From NCBI RefSeq assembly GCF_002192415.1, contig NZ_CP021780.1, positions 2,728,001 to 2,792,000 of the forward strand: 64,000 nucleotides of DNA, in the 5' to 3' direction. The stretch is from Paenibacillus donghaensis. GTDB lineage: Bacteria; Bacillota; Bacilli; Paenibacillales; Paenibacillaceae. Each line of letters starts with the position of its first letter. Position 1 is the first letter of the stretch. This document shows, piece by piece, positions 25,886-32,438 of this stretch. Below the pieces are notes generated by a model. That model saw nothing but the letters and a program-made list of their open reading frames with translations, did not search any database and was not told the origin of the DNA. Made by a program: the position numbers and the translations under genes.

Positions 25886-25960
25886 GGAGATGAGGCACGA
25901 TTACACCGCCTGTTCCTTCGCGTGTGCCAATACGTGCGACTGGCGGAAGAATCAGCTTAA
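25886..25960 (+). pseudogene. 3' remnant of a second copy of the 91-residue operon gene
   Basis: From GATGAGG at 25889 the sequence matches 22801 onward at about 9 differences in 91 bp and encodes GDEARLHRLFLRVCQYVRLAEE plus SA-stop, against GDEVRLHRLFLRLCQYVRLAEE in the intact gene. There is no start or upstream part. The similarity runs past the stop into the 3' end of the convergent P-loop gene (to about 25980, matching 22892). Confidence 0.8.
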
Positions 25961-26541
25961 GCGTCCATGAAATGCTCCACCGCTGCGGCAGCGGCAGACA
26001 TATCAGGATTGGAATTATCAATAACCGTAATATGGGCAGGAGGAAGCGGCCAGGCTACGGTGCGGCTGCCCAGCGCAAGCCGGAACTGGTCCCAGTGCTC
26101 CAGCTTCCAGTCATCCAGCGGGGATTGCCGGTCGATGATCCGCTGACGGTAGAGGGCTTCATTCGCCAGCTTGACCAGAACCACCTTGACCTCAACATCC
26201 TGCAGTGTATAGCCGATCCGGGCCAGCTCGCTTTCAATCCAGCCAGGATCTTCAGCTTCCTTGGTGAAGGGGCCCACCACCAGGATATCCGTGCCGAGGG
26301 GCAGATTATCCAGCGCCGCGTCCATCGTAATCCGGTAACCCAGATCACGGCACAGCTGCTTATATTCTGCAGAATCGCGGTCTGTAGGGTCAAGGCCATG
26401 CAGGGTCATAATCACATCCGAGGCGGGACGAAGCAGAATATCCATATCCAGCACAACTGCCTTACGGCGTGTCGCTACAGCTTTGGCCAATGACGTTTTG
26501 CCTGCTCCGCCTGGTCCGAGAAAAAATACAAGTTTATTCAT
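25957..26541 (-). CDS. P-loop NTPase, small-molecule kinase-like
   Basis: A 194-residue AAA/kinase-like protein with the Walker A motif GPGGAGKT at residues 9-16 and VVLDMDILL as a likely substrate or magnesium-binding Asp region; it resembles shikimate/gluconate-kinase-fold proteins annotated only as ATP-binding. ILVVGPFTKE and QRIIDRQSPLDDWK fit the lid region. The stop codon (TTAA overlap) is shared head-on with the remnant of the 91-residue gene. A degenerate copy of its own 3' end is visible at about 22870-22925, which supports an insertion between the two. Substrate unknown. Confidence 0.75.
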   Translation of the reverse strand: MNKLVFFLGPGGAGKTSLAKAVATRRKAVVLDMDILLRPASDVIMTLHGLDPTDRDSAEYKQLCRDLGYRITMDAALDNLPLGTDILVVGPFTKEAEDPGWIESELARIGYTLQDVEVKVVLVKLANEALYRQRIIDRQSPLDDWKLEHWDQFRLALGSRTVAWPLPPAHITVIDNSNPDMSAAAAAVEHFMDA

Positions 26542-26980
26542 TCATCTATCTCCTTTTGCCTTTTCAGCGGTTTAGTGAGCCGTCAAACCGGGTAATTACA
26601 AGTAGGTGGGAAGTGGAAGGTATCAATTGTCAGCAGGAATCACAAGAGTTGCTTGTATTTCCGAAAGGTAGTTGACTGGACCATGAAACATCGCAAGAGA
26701 AAATTAATTACGCGGTTGCGGCATTTGTTTCCGTTCTTACAGCTTGGCTAAAACAGCATGAGCAAGAAAGCTTCATATGGAGTTACACTTCTCACCTTCA
26801 TATACGCCCTGCAGGATGTTCTGCAGGGCTTTTATTTTTAGCTTTATGCTTACTTTTTCATATTCCATTCTACTCCATCAGAAGAAGTCCAATTTTATCA
26901 TAGTCTGGCCACACCCCATCAATTAACTTGAAATTAATAAAGTATTCCATAAAATAATCCAGGATACAAGTGACAAAAAA
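26542..26980. other. Intergenic stretch with an orphan terminator
   Basis: No convincing gene. A strong hairpin (GCCCTGCAG 26806-26814, CTGCAGGGC 26821-26829, then TTTTATTTTTA) looks like a plus-strand terminator, but nothing intact precedes it, which suggests that an upstream gene has decayed. A fragment at about 26690-26780 could encode a TetR-like C-terminal helix but is too short to call. Confidence 0.5.
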
Positions 26981-27300
26981 GGTTACTGCTTAGGCCTCCG
27001 TATGATGAGAATATCGAAGATTTAACTTCGTAGTGGTTTGCTAAGTCCGAGCCAATAAATTAGTTGCAGAAGTGCATCTAATTATCTGATTTTTTACGTT
27101 TTGGAGCGGATAGTTGCAATAAGGCACTTAATTCCGGCGTTTGAGCGTAGAAGACTTGATTTACTCGAAATTAGTTGTAATATCGCACTTAATCGCCTCT
27201 GATAGAGGTTTCAGCCGAAATTAGTTGCACTTATGCATCTATTTGCGTTGAACGTCCCGGAGTAACATTCTAGATCCTCACTGAGACCTAAACAGTAACC
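26981..27300. repeat. MITE-like element with 14-bp terminal inverted repeats, copy 2
   Basis: GGTTACTGCTTAGG (26981-26994) is matched by the inverted CCTAAACAGTAACC (27287-27300), 13 of 14. The ends are nearly identical to those of 5992-6290, but the interior differs and here contains the whole palindromic repeat B. Confidence 0.5.
27058..27246 (+). repeat. Four-unit palindromic repeat element, copy B
   Basis: Units at about 27059, 27110, 27170 and 27220 follow the same order and spacing as copy A, with the conserved first spacer (T-run, CGTTTTGGAG). The fourth unit is complete: TTAGTTGCAC then ATGCATCTATTTG. No coding capacity. Confidence 0.8.
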
Positions 27301-27353
27301 CCAAAAGTAGTTATACTTCATAGTTGGAGATGACTCATCCATAATCAGATTCA

Positions 27354-27377
27354 AAAGCCCCTTTAGGGGCTTTTTTT
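27354..27377 (+). terminator. Terminator upstream of the IS91-type transposase
   Basis: AAAGCCCC-TTTA-GGGGCTTT followed by T7. It lies just outside the transposase gene and probably shields it from read-through; it may belong to the left end of the element. Confidence 0.75.
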
Positions 27378-27440
27378 ATTGTATAGGAAATTATAGAGTG
27401 TAAAAAAATGTGGATAACTCCGATGAAAAAAGGAGGAGGG

Positions 27441-28724
27441 ATGGACGTGAAGAATCAGGAGAGGTGGAAGAAACGAGGAGTCATCCGGCAGATTTTAAAA
27501 GATCACTTTCATGGATTCATGGAAATGCACGGACATCATCTGCCCAAGGAACTCCACAGTAGCATGATAGAAACCGTGAATAAAGCGATACGCTGTGGTA
27601 CACGGGATATGGGCTATGCCAGATATGAGTGCAAGGGATGCACGGAGGGAACGCCGGAACCCGTGTTTATTTGCTTCACCTGTAAAAGCCGTTTTTGTCA
27701 TGGATGTGGGAAGAAATATACGGATGAATGGGCGGAAAAGCAGCAAGAACGAATACTAGATGTACCTCATCGCCACCTCGTATTTACAGTGCCTGAAGAA
27801 CTACGCAAGGTATTCTTTCAAGACCGGCGGAAGTTAAATGAACTGAGTAACCAAGTGGCCAAGGTCATTCAATATTATTACCGGCGGAAAAATAAGAGCA
27901 AGAAATACGAAGTCGGTGTGATTACCGTGATTCATACCTTTGGCCGTGATTTAAAGTTTAATCCGCATATCCATGCGCTAATTACGGAAGGCGCGCTAGA
28001 CCGGAACAAGGAGTGGAAGAAGGCGGAGTATATCTCGTATGAGTACTTGCGGAAATCGTGGCAGAAACTGCTACTGGATTTAATGATGAAATGGTATCCG
28101 GAGGAAGAACGTATAAAGAGACTGGTGAATGAGTTATACCAGCGCTATTCGCAGGGGTTTTATGTGAATGCGGAGCAGCGGATGAAAAATGCCCGAGGAG
28201 CAGCGAAATACATTGGGCGCTATTTGGCGCGTCCGGCGATCGCGGAGTACCGGGTAGTAAGCTACAACTACCACAAGGTGCACTACTGGTATGAGGATCA
28301 CCGAACGGGCAAACGGGTGGATGTGGTATCGCCGGTAATGAAATTCATTTACGATCTGGTGCAGCACATTCCGCCCAAGCATTTTCGGATGGTGGGGCGC
28401 TATGGTCTATACAGCCGGGGGAAAAACAAAGAGTCACAAAAGGTAATTAATCTGTGGCGGTACATGGTGCACAAACAAATCGAGATGACTTTTCCAGCGG
28501 AGGAAAGGAAGAAGAAAAGCTACCGCCAGCGGATGCTGGAGAGCTATGGGCGAGACCCGATGCTTTGTCCCTGCTGCAAGCACCGGATGTTGCTTGTGGT
28601 GATTTGGCATGCGGAATATGGGAGAATTTATTATTATGACGAGCAGCGAGAATATGAAAACCAAAAGAAATGGGGGATACGAAGTCATGGGAAAAGAACA
28701 GGGCCAAAAGTCCGGACAGGATAA
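27441..28724 (+). CDS. IS91-family transposase (HUH, Y2 rolling-circle type)
   Basis: A 427-residue single-strand transposase. The N-terminal zinc-binding domain has paired cysteines (YECKGC, FICFTCKSRFCHGCGKKY). The HUH motif is His176-Ile-His178 in FNPHIHALITEG and the two catalytic tyrosines are Tyr257 and Tyr261 in KYIGRYLARP, so all active-site residues are present. Length fits an intact IS91/IS801-type enzyme. AGGAGGAGGG directly precedes ATG 27441; the GTG two codons later has better spacing. The frame also runs upstream to 27408. It overlaps the next small gene. Confidence 0.93.
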   Translation: MDVKNQERWKKRGVIRQILKDHFHGFMEMHGHHLPKELHSSMIETVNKAIRCGTRDMGYARYECKGCTEGTPEPVFICFTCKSRFCHGCGKKYTDEWAEKQQERILDVPHRHLVFTVPEELRKVFFQDRRKLNELSNQVAKVIQYYYRRKNKSKKYEVGVITVIHTFGRDLKFNPHIHALITEGALDRNKEWKKAEYISYEYLRKSWQKLLLDLMMKWYPEEERIKRLVNELYQRYSQGFYVNAEQRMKNARGAAKYIGRYLARPAIAEYRVVSYNYHKVHYWYEDHRTGKRVDVVSPVMKFIYDLVQHIPPKHFRMVGRYGLYSRGKNKESQKVINLWRYMVHKQIEMTFPAEERKKKSYRQRMLESYGRDPMLCPCCKHRMLLVVIWHAEYGRIYYYDEQREYENQKKWGIRSHGKRTGPKVRTG

Positions 28725-28941
28725 AGAACAAGAACTGGACCTATGGAATCCATGGGAGGAAGAAGAGGAGTCAGAGGTATGGATCGATTATATCTGCGTG
28801 AAATGTGGGATGATGGACCCTGTACCTGAATTTATAGTAGCCGAGTGTTCGTATGAACTGGAAGGCGGAGAATCCCCAGAGTTTTTCTGTCCTGTTTGTA
28901 ATGGAACCTTGGTGAGAAAAGAAGAGCCAGCGGATAAATAA
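28687..28941 (+). CDS. Small acidic zinc-ribbon protein, IS91 accessory
   Basis: About 84 residues from the ATG at 28687, which has GGGGGA 9 bp upstream; the frame is open to 28609. It overlaps the transposase 3' end by 38 bp in another frame. Two CxxC pairs (YICVKCGMM and FFCPVCNG) form a zinc ribbon, and a Glu/Trp-rich acidic stretch precedes them. I know of no assigned function; its position inside the element suggests a transposition helper or a regulator. Confidence 0.7.
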   Translation: MGKEQGQKSGQDKEQELDLWNPWEEEEESEVWIDYICVKCGMMDPVPEFIVAECSYELEGGESPEFFCPVCNGTLVRKEEPADK

Positions 28942-28950
28942 CCGCTGGCT
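28925..28950 (+). terminator. Hairpin after the zinc-ribbon gene
   Basis: AGCCAGCGG and CCGCTGGCT pair perfectly around an 8-nt loop that includes the stop codon. No strong T-run follows, so it may be part of the element's end structure rather than a terminator. Confidence 0.5.
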
Positions 28951-29107
28951 AGAAAGTTATTCACCCGCCAGGGTGATTTTGTTCTTTCCCTGAGGATATA
29001 GGCTTTACTCCGGACGTGCCGATTGCCGTTGACATCGTATGCCGGTTTGGTGTAATTTCAGTACGGCCTGACACAGCAGGACCAGCAACGAAATGGAGGG
29101 TTCAATC

Positions 29108-29550
29108 TTGAACGGTACGATACTTGTAGTTGACGACGAGCAGGAGATCGCTGATTTAATTGAGCTGTATCTGAGGAACGAAGGGTATGCCGTGTCTAAA
29201 CATTATAACGCTCGTACAGCACTGCAAGCGGTTGCCACCGAGCCGGTTGAACTGGCTGTCCTTGATGTCATGCTGCCGGATATGGATGGGTTCCAGCTAT
29301 GCCGGCAGATCAGGGAGCAGCACCATTATCCCATCATCCTGCTGACTTCAAGAACGGAAGGCATGGATCGGATTACGGGTCTGACGCTGGGCGCGGACGA
29401 TTATGTGACAAAGCCATTTCTGCCGCTAGAGCTGGTGGCACGGGTGAAGGCGCATCTAAGGCGCTGCACACTGTATAACACAGCCGGTCCGCAGAAGGTG
29501 GGGCAGATGATCAGCTTTTCCGGGATTACTCTGAACAAAAACAACCTTTC
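29108..29550 (+). pseudogene. Truncated OmpR-family (VanR-like) response regulator
   Basis: The receiver domain is intact (LVVDDEQE acidic pocket, phospho-acceptor Asp in AVLDVMLPDMDG, Thr/Ser in ILLTSR, Lys in DYVTKPF) and the linker enters the first strands of the winged helix (MISFSGITLNKNN), then homology stops at about 29550. The frame runs on to 29686 through unrelated sequence containing a palindrome and a hairpin, so the DNA-binding domain is lost. The TTG at 29108 has GGAGG upstream. The expected downstream histidine kinase is missing and a VanZ gene follows directly, which points to a deletion. Confidence 0.75.
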
Positions 29551-29563
29551 AGGTAGGGTTGCC

Positions 29564-29580
29564 CTTAAGAAATTCTTAAG
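29564..29580. promoter_or_regulatory. CTTAAGAAATTCTTAAG palindrome
   Basis: A perfect 17-bp inverted repeat; TTAAG also recurs with 11-bp spacing, as in binding sites of OmpR-type regulators. It lies in the junction between the broken regulator and VanZ and could control VanZ. Confidence 0.35.
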
Positions 29581-29601
29581 CTTTCTTCATAAAAAGAAAA
29601 T

Positions 29602-29653
29602 CAACAGCCCGCCCGGATTTAGTATGCTGATGCTAAAATATGGCGGGCTGTTG
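29602..29653. promoter_or_regulatory. Long hairpin before vanZ
   Basis: CAACAGCCCGCC and GGCGGGCTGTTG form a perfect 12-bp stem; an inner ATTTAG/CTAAAAT pair extends it. The A-rich left flank makes it a good terminator on the minus strand; on the plus strand no T-run follows. Confidence 0.5.
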
Positions 29654-29687
29654 CTATGCAGCTCCGTTCTGCAGAAAGGGACTTAAC

Positions 29688-30320
29688 ATGAAGAAAACAC
29701 CTAAGGTTTCACCGGGAAGAACAATTACCGTCTTATGGATTATGTTTGTTCTCTACCTGTCGCTGTTGATCCGAATTATCCTGTTCAAGGACGCGCCGCT
29801 CTACAATCTGCTAGGGGGTATCGGATTATTTCCGCGTACCGTCAGTCCTGTACCTATGGCCTCTACATTGGAGATGATCCAGGGCGGAATGGACAGCGGA
29901 CGACTGCTTGAGAATATCATCGGCAATATCGTTCTGTTCGTTCCACTGGGCCTCATGCTGCCCGTATTGACCAAGCTGCGTCCAGGACAGGTACTACTGT
30001 TTGGTTCGGCCTTCAGTCTGGTGCTGGAAATTCTGCAGTTCGGGCTGGCTATCGGCAGTAGTGATGTAGATGATCTCGTCTATAACACTTGCGGAGCTTG
30101 GTTAGGTATAAGCTTAACCTGCTATATAAGGAGACAGGTAGGTGCAGCCAAGGCTTTAATGGTGATAACCGTGACGGTGGCAATATGCGGTCTGTTGGGC
30201 GTTGCCGTTCTTTATAGGACACACAGTTCATTGTTCAAGCTTCACCGCAACGCGGTAATTATAGAGAGCCGGCAACAGAATGCAGAGGCGAACAACAAGA
30301 ATAGTTTACATTCCTTGTAG
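29688..30320 (+). CDS. VanZ family membrane protein
   Basis: A 210-residue integral membrane protein with about five helices. The VanZ signature residues are recognisable: NIIGNIVLFVPLGLMLP, EILQFGLAIGSSDVDDLVYNTCGAWLG. VanZ proteins lower susceptibility to lipoglycopeptides such as teicoplanin by an unknown route and are common in Gram-positive genomes outside van clusters. The ATG at 29688 follows AAAGGGA; the frame is open upstream without a ribosome binding site. It sits behind the truncated VanR-like gene, consistent with a decayed regulatory locus. Confidence 0.9.
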   Translation: MKKTPKVSPGRTITVLWIMFVLYLSLLIRIILFKDAPLYNLLGGIGLFPRTVSPVPMASTLEMIQGGMDSGRLLENIIGNIVLFVPLGLMLPVLTKLRPGQVLLFGSAFSLVLEILQFGLAIGSSDVDDLVYNTCGAWLGISLTCYIRRQVGAAKALMVITVTVAICGLLGVAVLYRTHSSLFKLHRNAVIIESRQQNAEANNKNSLHSL

Positions 30321-30374
30321 CAATTCCGAGTTATCCGATGTATAATTGCGAAAAAGAAAAAGGGAGTGTTTTTG

Positions 30375-31217
30375 ATGAGGAAAATATCCGCTATTCTACT
30401 AACTATGACTATTCTGCTGGTGATTGCCGGCTGCGGCAGCAAGAATAATTCCGCAGCGGGGGAATTGGTGATTGGCTCAATGGGATCAGATGCGCAGATC
30501 TGGAAGCATATTGCCGAATCCCAGGCAGCCAAGGATGCGGGCCTGAAGCTTGAAGTGAAAGAGATCAGTGACGGCGTTCCGCTGAACAATGCCACCAAGG
30601 AAGGCGAAGTGGATGTGAACGCGTTCCAATCCTGGGCTTACCTGGTGAGCTACAACAAGGACAGCAAAGCCAATTTGGTCGCTTTTGACACTACATACCT
30701 GGAGCCTATGGGTATCTATTCCGATAAGATCAAGAACCTTGCCGATGTGCCCGAAGGTGCAGAGGTCGCGATCGCCAACAACCCTGCCAATACAGCCAGA
30801 GGCCTGAAGCTGCTGGAAGCGGCCGGATTAATTACCTTGAAGGCGGATTTCGATAACGGAACCGGCTCGGTTAACGATATTGACAGCAATCCGAAGCAGC
30901 TCAGCTTCACATTGATTGACGATACGACAGGGCCACGGGTTATCAAGGATGTAGATCTGGTGCTCATCGGCAATACGATTGCGCTCGAAGGCGGGCTGAA
31001 TGTGCTGGAGGATTCTCTCTATTACGAAGAAATCTCAGAAGCGACCAAGAATAACATCAATATCCTAGTAACGACAGCGGACAAGCAAGATAATGAAGAT
31101 ATCCAGAAGCTGTCGGCCTTGTACCATAGCGAGGACACCCAGAATTATATCAAAGAGAATTTTGGCGGAACCAAGGTAGAAGTTAAGAAACCAATTTCTT
31201 ATCTGGAAGAGAATTAA
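30375..31217 (+). CDS. metQ: MetQ/NlpA family methionine-binding lipoprotein
   Basis: A 280-residue substrate-binding protein for methionine or related compounds, delivered to a MetNI ABC importer. The signal peptide ends in VIAGC, so Cys20 is lipidated. Family segments: LVIGSMGSDAQIWKHIAE, DGVPLNNATKEGEVDVNAFQ, and IANNPANTARGLKLLEAAGLI. AGGGAG lies 8 bp before the ATG at 30375; a GTG at 30366 is in frame. No metN or metI lies next to it, so it is an orphan receptor that must share a transporter elsewhere. Substrate could be a methionine analogue. Confidence 0.9.
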   Translation: MRKISAILLTMTILLVIAGCGSKNNSAAGELVIGSMGSDAQIWKHIAESQAAKDAGLKLEVKEISDGVPLNNATKEGEVDVNAFQSWAYLVSYNKDSKANLVAFDTTYLEPMGIYSDKIKNLADVPEGAEVAIANNPANTARGLKLLEAAGLITLKADFDNGTGSVNDIDSNPKQLSFTLIDDTTGPRVIKDVDLVLIGNTIALEGGLNVLEDSLYYEEISEATKNNINILVTTADKQDNEDIQKLSALYHSEDTQNYIKENFGGTKVEVKKPISYLEEN

Positions 31218-31345
31218 TTCCATAATGTGTGGGGAACCACCATCCGGCAGATGGCAGGCATGGAAGGCAACAGCTCCATAACCGAGCAGTTCCGGGTTCC
31301 CGTAAGCGGCTTACATTAAGCTTAGAACCCCTTACCCCTAACAGT

Positions 31346-31392
31346 ACCCTTACGATGAAACAGAAGGGAGCTGCTGGGATAAGGGTTTTTTT
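31346..31392 (+). terminator. Terminator downstream of metQ
   Basis: ACCCTTA (31346-31352) and TAAGGGT (31380-31386) pair around a long loop and are followed by T7. The rest of the 31218-31674 gap is AT-rich and shows no gene. Confidence 0.55.
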
Positions 31393-31577
31393 CTATGGGC
31401 GATACAGAATGTGTATGCGAAGCTGAAAAATTTAAATAATAAGCAAAATGGCACTGGTGAAGCGTAAATCCCAAGTGTATATTTACATAATAATAGGAAT
31501 TTAATGTATTTAATTGAATCGAATTCGTGGCGGATTTATAATGCTTAATTTTATTCCAACTAATTTTGTGTGATTAC

Positions 31578-31606
31578 TTGATTTTAGTAATGCCCGACGT
31601 TATAAT
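31578..31606 (+). promoter_or_regulatory. Promoter of the FCD regulator and hydantoinase operon
   Basis: TTGATT at 31578-31583 and a perfect TATAAT at 31601-31606 are 17 bp apart. No other promoter of this quality was seen before the MFS gene, so it may drive all nine genes. Confidence 0.65.
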
Positions 31607-31674
31607 TTCGTTAATCATCAATGAGTAACAACATTCCCAGCTAACGATATCTCAACTTCGAAAGGATGAATGGA

Positions 31675-32424
31675 ATGACTCTGGAGCTGCATCCCTTACA
31701 GCTGGAACTTGAACTGTTAAAGGAGCTTGATCTGGCAAACATGCCGGTTGGTGCGAGCACATTGGTGTATTCACTCGGTAAAAAATATAATCTGAGCCAG
31801 GCCACCATAGGCCGGAAGCTCATGGAGCTGGACGTGGAAGGCTACACGGTGCTTAAAGGAAGAAAAGGGCGGCTGCTCACCGCCAAGGGAAGCCAGCGTG
31901 TAAGCTTCCTGGAGAAAGAGCTGCTCCAGAAGAATGTGAATTCCCGCCTGCTGCAGGTGCTGAACCATGCGGGGGAGGCCGCTCTGCTGGATGTATTGGT
32001 GGCCAGGCGGGCTCTGGAACGGGAGATAGCTTCTCTGGCTGCAGTGAGGGCTTCCTCAGCAGATCTGAAACTAATGGAGGATTCCATTGAGCTTCAACTG
32101 CAGATGCTCTCCAGGGGCGAGATTCCTTATGAGGAGGACCGTGAATTCCACAAGCTGCTGGCTCTCGCGGCTCGCAATCAGGTACTGCTGCACGCCGTAG
32201 AGCTGGTATGGCAGACTAGCCGCGATTTCGAAGAGACGGCCTTTATCCGCCGCAGTGTTGGCAGTGCGCTGGCTGTAGATCATCAGCGTATCCTCGCGGC
32301 GGTAGCCAGCAGATCGCCGGAAGCAGCTGAGGCGGCAATGGTGGATCATATCAATCAGATGATTGAGGACGTTAAACGGTATTACGCTCTTCAAAGCGGA
32401 CAGCATCTTGACTTAAGACGGTAA
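31675..32424 (+). CDS. FCD-domain (FadR/GntR-like) transcriptional regulator
   Basis: A 249-residue regulator: an N-terminal winged helix (KYNLSQATIGRKLMELDVEGYTVLKGRKGRLLT, about residues 30-75) and a helical FCD-type ligand domain (about 95-235) with the metal-binding pattern in EDREFHKLLALAARN and the C-terminal DHQRILAAVASRSPEAAEAAMVDHINQM. The N-terminal part deviates from standard GntR. AAAGGA precedes ATG 31675; ATG 31666 is also possible. It is the first gene of the operon and most likely senses the substrate or a breakdown product of the HyuAB pathway. Confidence 0.85.
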   Translation: MTLELHPLQLELELLKELDLANMPVGASTLVYSLGKKYNLSQATIGRKLMELDVEGYTVLKGRKGRLLTAKGSQRVSFLEKELLQKNVNSRLLQVLNHAGEAALLDVLVARRALEREIASLAAVRASSADLKLMEDSIELQLQMLSRGEIPYEEDREFHKLLALAARNQVLLHAVELVWQTSRDFEETAFIRRSVGSALAVDHQRILAAVASRSPEAAEAAMVDHINQMIEDVKRYYALQSGQHLDLRR

Positions 32425-32438
32425 TGAGGAGGGACAAC

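Larger units (their letters stand above)
27301..28980 (+). mobile_element. IS91-family insertion sequence (ends approximate)
   Basis: It contains an HUH transposase gene and an overlapping small zinc-ribbon gene. The right end is proposed at 28980: a hairpin CACCC-GCCA-GGGTG (28962-28975), then ATTTT and the tetranucleotide GTTC (28981-28984), matching the known habit of IS91 elements to have the origin end next to GTTC or CTTG. The left end was not resolved; it lies between repeat B and the transposase. No target duplication is expected for this family. Confidence 0.7.

Noticed and set aside
26683..26890. Possible remnant of a TetR-type regulator C-terminus
   Set aside because: A short frame (AAFVSVLTAWLKQHEQESF) looks similar, but it has no start, no DNA-binding part, and the match is too short to support a call.
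28985..29107. Open stretch reading GFTPDVPIAVDIV before the truncated response regulator
   Set aside because: It resembles an end of a larger enzyme cut by the IS91 element, but about 40 residues without a clear family motif are not enough.
29093..29686. Complete response regulator of 197 residues
   Set aside because: Homology to OmpR-type proteins ends at the beginning of the winged helix; the remaining codons run through a palindrome and a hairpin and look non-coding.
30366..31217. Part of a methionine transporter operon
   Set aside because: Neither a MetN-type ATPase nor a MetI-type permease is present on either side.
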